Source of the DNA: Chitinophagaceae bacterium UBA4412
GTDB taxonomy: Bacteria; Bacteroidota; Bacteroidia; Chitinophagales; Chitinophagaceae
Length of the DNA: 7,571 nucleotides
Direction: 5' to 3'
NCBI GenBank assembly: GCA_002400445.1
Contig: DGQO01000140.1
Coordinates: 450 to 8,020 of the forward strand
Positions 5,029-7,571 of the stretch are shown in pieces. Both the position numbers and the translations under genes were made by a program. The notes beneath the pieces were generated by a model. The model saw only the letters and a program-made list of their open reading frames with translations, was not told the origin of the DNA and ran no database searches. Positions within the stretch are counted from its first letter, which is position 1, and each line of letters opens with the position of its first letter.

Positions 5029-7571
5029 TCATAAACTGGCCAGGCTTTCTTCAATAGCCTGTATGCGCTCTAATGCATCCGCTTTTTTCTTTTGTTCCAG
5101 CGCAAGCACTTCCGCTTTCGCATTCTGCACAAATCTTACATTACTTAATTTTTTTTCTACCGAAGCAAGAAAACCTTTTTGATGCTCCAGGTCCTTCATC
5201 AGGCTATCCTTTTGATTGCCTGTTTGTAAAGGGGCTTCCGTTTCTACATAAAATTTATCTTTCTCAATAGCAGTCGTGATACTATTTAATACCGGGCCAT
5301 CGCTAAAACAGATCTCTTTCGCATTCACTTGCTTGGCAAGAATCGTTAGGATGGGCTTATAATTATCCTGCTGCGCAGATTGAATGTGTAAAGTAATTTG
5401 CTCTTTGGGTTTCACCTGGTTTTTATTACGAAGGTCTCGCAGGCCCGTAATCACGGCTTTAAGCATTCTTCCATTCTCCAGTACAGTGGCATCCGCATTA
5501 CCGGCGGGGCTATAAAACTTTACACAAAGATCATCGGTATGGTTATCGAGGCGATGATAAATTTCTTCTGTAATGAATGGCATAAACGGATGCAGCATTT
5601 GCAGCAACTGTGTAAAATAATGAACGGTGTTGCGGTGCACCCAGGTAGGAATGGGCTGCTCAAAACCTGGTTTAACCCACTCAAGGTACCAACTGCAGAA
5701 ATCATCCCAGATAAGGGAATACAAAGTTTTTAATGCTTCGCTAAGGCGAAATTCTTTCAGCAATTTTTCTACTTCATTTTTCACTTCATCCAGGCGGCTT
5801 GCAAACCAATCCATGGCAAAAGCAGAAGAACTATGGTCAGCATCTTCGGACTGCCGGCCTTCCCACATTTTTACCAGTTTAAGTGCATTCCACAATTTAT
5901 TATTGAAATTGCGCCCCTGCTCCAGTGAAGATTCATCAAATAAAAGATCATTACCTGCAGGCGATGCTATCAGGATACCAAATCGTACCGCATCGGCACC
6001 ATATTGTTCTATCAGCCCCAGTAAGTCTGGCGAGTTGCCCAGTTGTTTGCTCATTTTCCGGCCCTGCTTATCTCTTACCATTCCGGTGAAGTAAACATCC
6101 TGGAAAGGTTTTTTGCCGCTGTATTCATAACCAGCCATAATCATCCTTGCTACCCAGAAAAAGATGATGTCTTGCCCGGTAACTAAAGTGGTGCCCGGGT
6201 AATAATATTTTGCATCTGCGTTTCCCGGATGGCTGATACCTTTAAAAACTTCCATCGGCCATAGCCAGGATGAAAACCAGGTGTCCAATACGTCTTCATC
6301 CTGTGTGAGTGGTTTGGCTTCGCCAAACTGGGCTACATATTTTTTGTTGGCTTCAGCTTCGTTAAGGGCTACTACGCAATTGCCCTGTGCGTCATACCAG
6401 GCGGGTATGCGCTGCCCCCACCAAAGCTGGCGGCTGATGCACCAATCTTTAATATTGCCCAGCCAGTGCTGGTAAGTATTTTTTAGTTTTTCCGGGTGAA
6501 AACCAATCTCATCCTGCATTACAGATTGTAATGCTTCAGGATTGCGTGCCATAAAGGCCTTCATGTCAATAAACCATTGCAGGCTCAATTTATTTTCTAC
6601 AACCGCACCTGTGCGTTCGCTTGTACCCACCTGTCCTTTATATTCTTCTGTTTTTACTAACTGGCCAAGTGCTGCAATATCTTCTGCTATTTTTTTACGC
6701 AGTACAAACCTGTCCATGCCCGCATAGCTTTCTACCTGCGCATTTATTTCTATCGCCGGAAGTTCTGCCAGGGTAAACTTACCATGTTCATCCAGTGTAT
6801 CTATTGTTTGCAACTGAAATTTCAGCCCCAGCATATTATCGTTCTTATCGTGCGCAGGTGTTACTTTAAGAGCGCCCGTACCAAAGGCCGCATCTACATA
6901 TTCATCAGCAATGATAGGAATGTGCCGGTTGATGATGGGCACGATAACTGTTTTCCCCACCAATGATTTATAACGCTCATCTTCCGGGTTTACGCAAATG
7001 GCTACATCGCCCAGTATGGTTTCGGGCCGGGTGGTAGCTACGGTAATGGAAGCTCCGCCTTCTTCCCCCGCCAGGTAAGTAACATGGTAGAGCTTTGCAT
7101 CTATTTCTTTAAAAATAACTTCCTCGTCGCTCAGTGCTGTAAGGCTTGCCGGATCCCAGTTTACCATACGCTTACCCCTGTAGATCAATTTTTTTTCATA
7201 CAAGTCCAGGAATACTTTCAGTACACTTTGGTAGTAATCCGGATCCATGGTAAAAGAGGTACGATCCCAGTCTAAACTGCAACCTAATTTTTTCAACTGC
7301 TCCAGGATAATACCACCGTACTTTTCCTTCCATTCCCACGCATAGTCCAGAAATTCTTCACGGCTTAAGCTACTCTTGGTAATGCCCTTTTCCCGCAACA
7401 TGGCTACCACTTTGGCTTCTGTGGCAATACTTGCATGGTCTGTGCCTGGTACCCAGCAGGCATTTTTGCCCCGCTTGCGTGCATCCCGGATTAAAATATC
7501 CTGTATGGTATTGTTAAGGCAATGGCCCATGTGCAGCACGCCGGTAACATTTGGTGGCGGAATTACCACGG
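5029..7571 (-). CDS. valS: Valyl-tRNA synthetase (N-terminus beyond the window)
   Basis: This is most of a class Ia valyl-tRNA synthetase, which charges tRNA-Val with valine in the cytoplasm. The 847 codons seen begin with VVIPPPNVTG followed by the HIGH-type motif HMGH (13-16 of the visible part). Next come the editing-domain signature TTRPET (179-184), ISRQLWWGQRIPAW, DVLDTWFSS, and the KMSKS-type motif as KMSKQ (505-509). The anticodon-binding domain follows, and the protein ends in a charged coiled-coil arm over the last 60 residues, which in ValRS contacts the tRNA. The frame is unbroken. The first visible codon is GTG, but it corresponds to the valine before IPPPNVTG inside the catalytic domain and is not the start. 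By comparison with the usual 870-900 residues, about 30-50 residues lie past the right edge. No terminator follows the TGA at 5029-5031, so transcription probably continues into the two smaller genes. Confidence 0.98.
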   Translation of the reverse strand, partial: VVIPPPNVTGVLHMGHCLNNTIQDILIRDARKRGKNACWVPGTDHASIATEAKVVAMLREKGITKSSLSREEFLDYAWEWKEKYGGIILEQLKKLGCSLDWDRTSFTMDPDYYQSVLKVFLDLYEKKLIYRGKRMVNWDPASLTALSDEEVIFKEIDAKLYHVTYLAGEEGGASITVATTRPETILGDVAICVNPEDERYKSLVGKTVIVPIINRHIPIIADEYVDAAFGTGALKVTPAHDKNDNMLGLKFQLQTIDTLDEHGKFTLAELPAIEINAQVESYAGMDRFVLRKKIAEDIAALGQLVKTEEYKGQVGTSERTGAVVENKLSLQWFIDMKAFMARNPEALQSVMQDEIGFHPEKLKNTYQHWLGNIKDWCISRQLWWGQRIPAWYDAQGNCVVALNEAEANKKYVAQFGEAKPLTQDEDVLDTWFSSWLWPMEVFKGISHPGNADAKYYYPGTTLVTGQDIIFFWVARMIMAGYEYSGKKPFQDVYFTGMVRDKQGRKMSKQLGNSPDLLGLIEQYGADAVRFGILIASPAGNDLLFDESSLEQGRNFNNKLWNALKLVKMWEGRQSEDADHSSSAFAMDWFASRLDEVKNEVEKLLKEFRLSEALKTLYSLIWDDFCSWYLEWVKPGFEQPIPTWVHRNTVHYFTQLLQMLHPFMPFITEEIYHRLDNHTDDLCVKFYSPAGNADATVLENGRMLKAVITGLRDLRNKNQVKPKEQITLHIQSAQQDNYKPILTILAKQVNAKEICFSDGPVLNSITTAIEKDKFYVETEAPLQTGNQKDSLMKDLEHQKGFLASVEKKLSNVRFVQNAKAEVLALEQKKKADALERIQAIEESLASL

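Overview
The window looks like ordinary chromosomal DNA of a Bacteroidota bacterium, perhaps Chitinophagaceae-like. The lineage is inferred from three things: no usable Shine-Dalgarno sequences upstream of the starts, TAnnTTTG-type -7 promoter boxes in three intergenic regions, and the general character of the proteins. No mobile element, phage gene, CRISPR array, tRNA or rRNA was seen.

Layout, left to right. Positions 1-242 hold a possible 23-codon tail of an upstream gene, then a leader rich in inverted repeats. A plus-strand LOG-family nucleotide phosphoribohydrolase (243-977) follows. It converges, 11 bp apart, on a leftward arsenite S-adenosylmethionine methyltransferase gene (arsM, 989-1822). 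Upstream of arsM, also leftward, is ahcY (S-adenosylhomocysteine hydrolase, 2057-3385), which ends in a clear intrinsic terminator at 2007-2037. A divergent Lrp/AsnC-family regulator (3504-4010) faces ahcY across 118 bp carrying three evenly spaced operator-like repeats. The regulator's stop codon abuts the stop codon of a leftward GNAT acetyltransferase (4011-4502). That gene overlaps by 4 bp a small exported protein resembling a GldM C-terminal domain (4499-4963). The right end is a large part of valS (5029-7571), whose start lies beyond the edge. valS, the exported protein and the acetyltransferase probably form one leftward transcription unit.

Functional links. ArsM consumes S-adenosylmethionine and releases S-adenosylhomocysteine, which AhcY hydrolyses, so the neighbouring genes are metabolically connected although a terminator separates them. 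The divergent Lrp-type protein is a natural candidate for controlling its own gene and ahcY through the phased repeats. This is the most interesting signal in the window. I found no convincing evidence of an entirely new multi-gene system.
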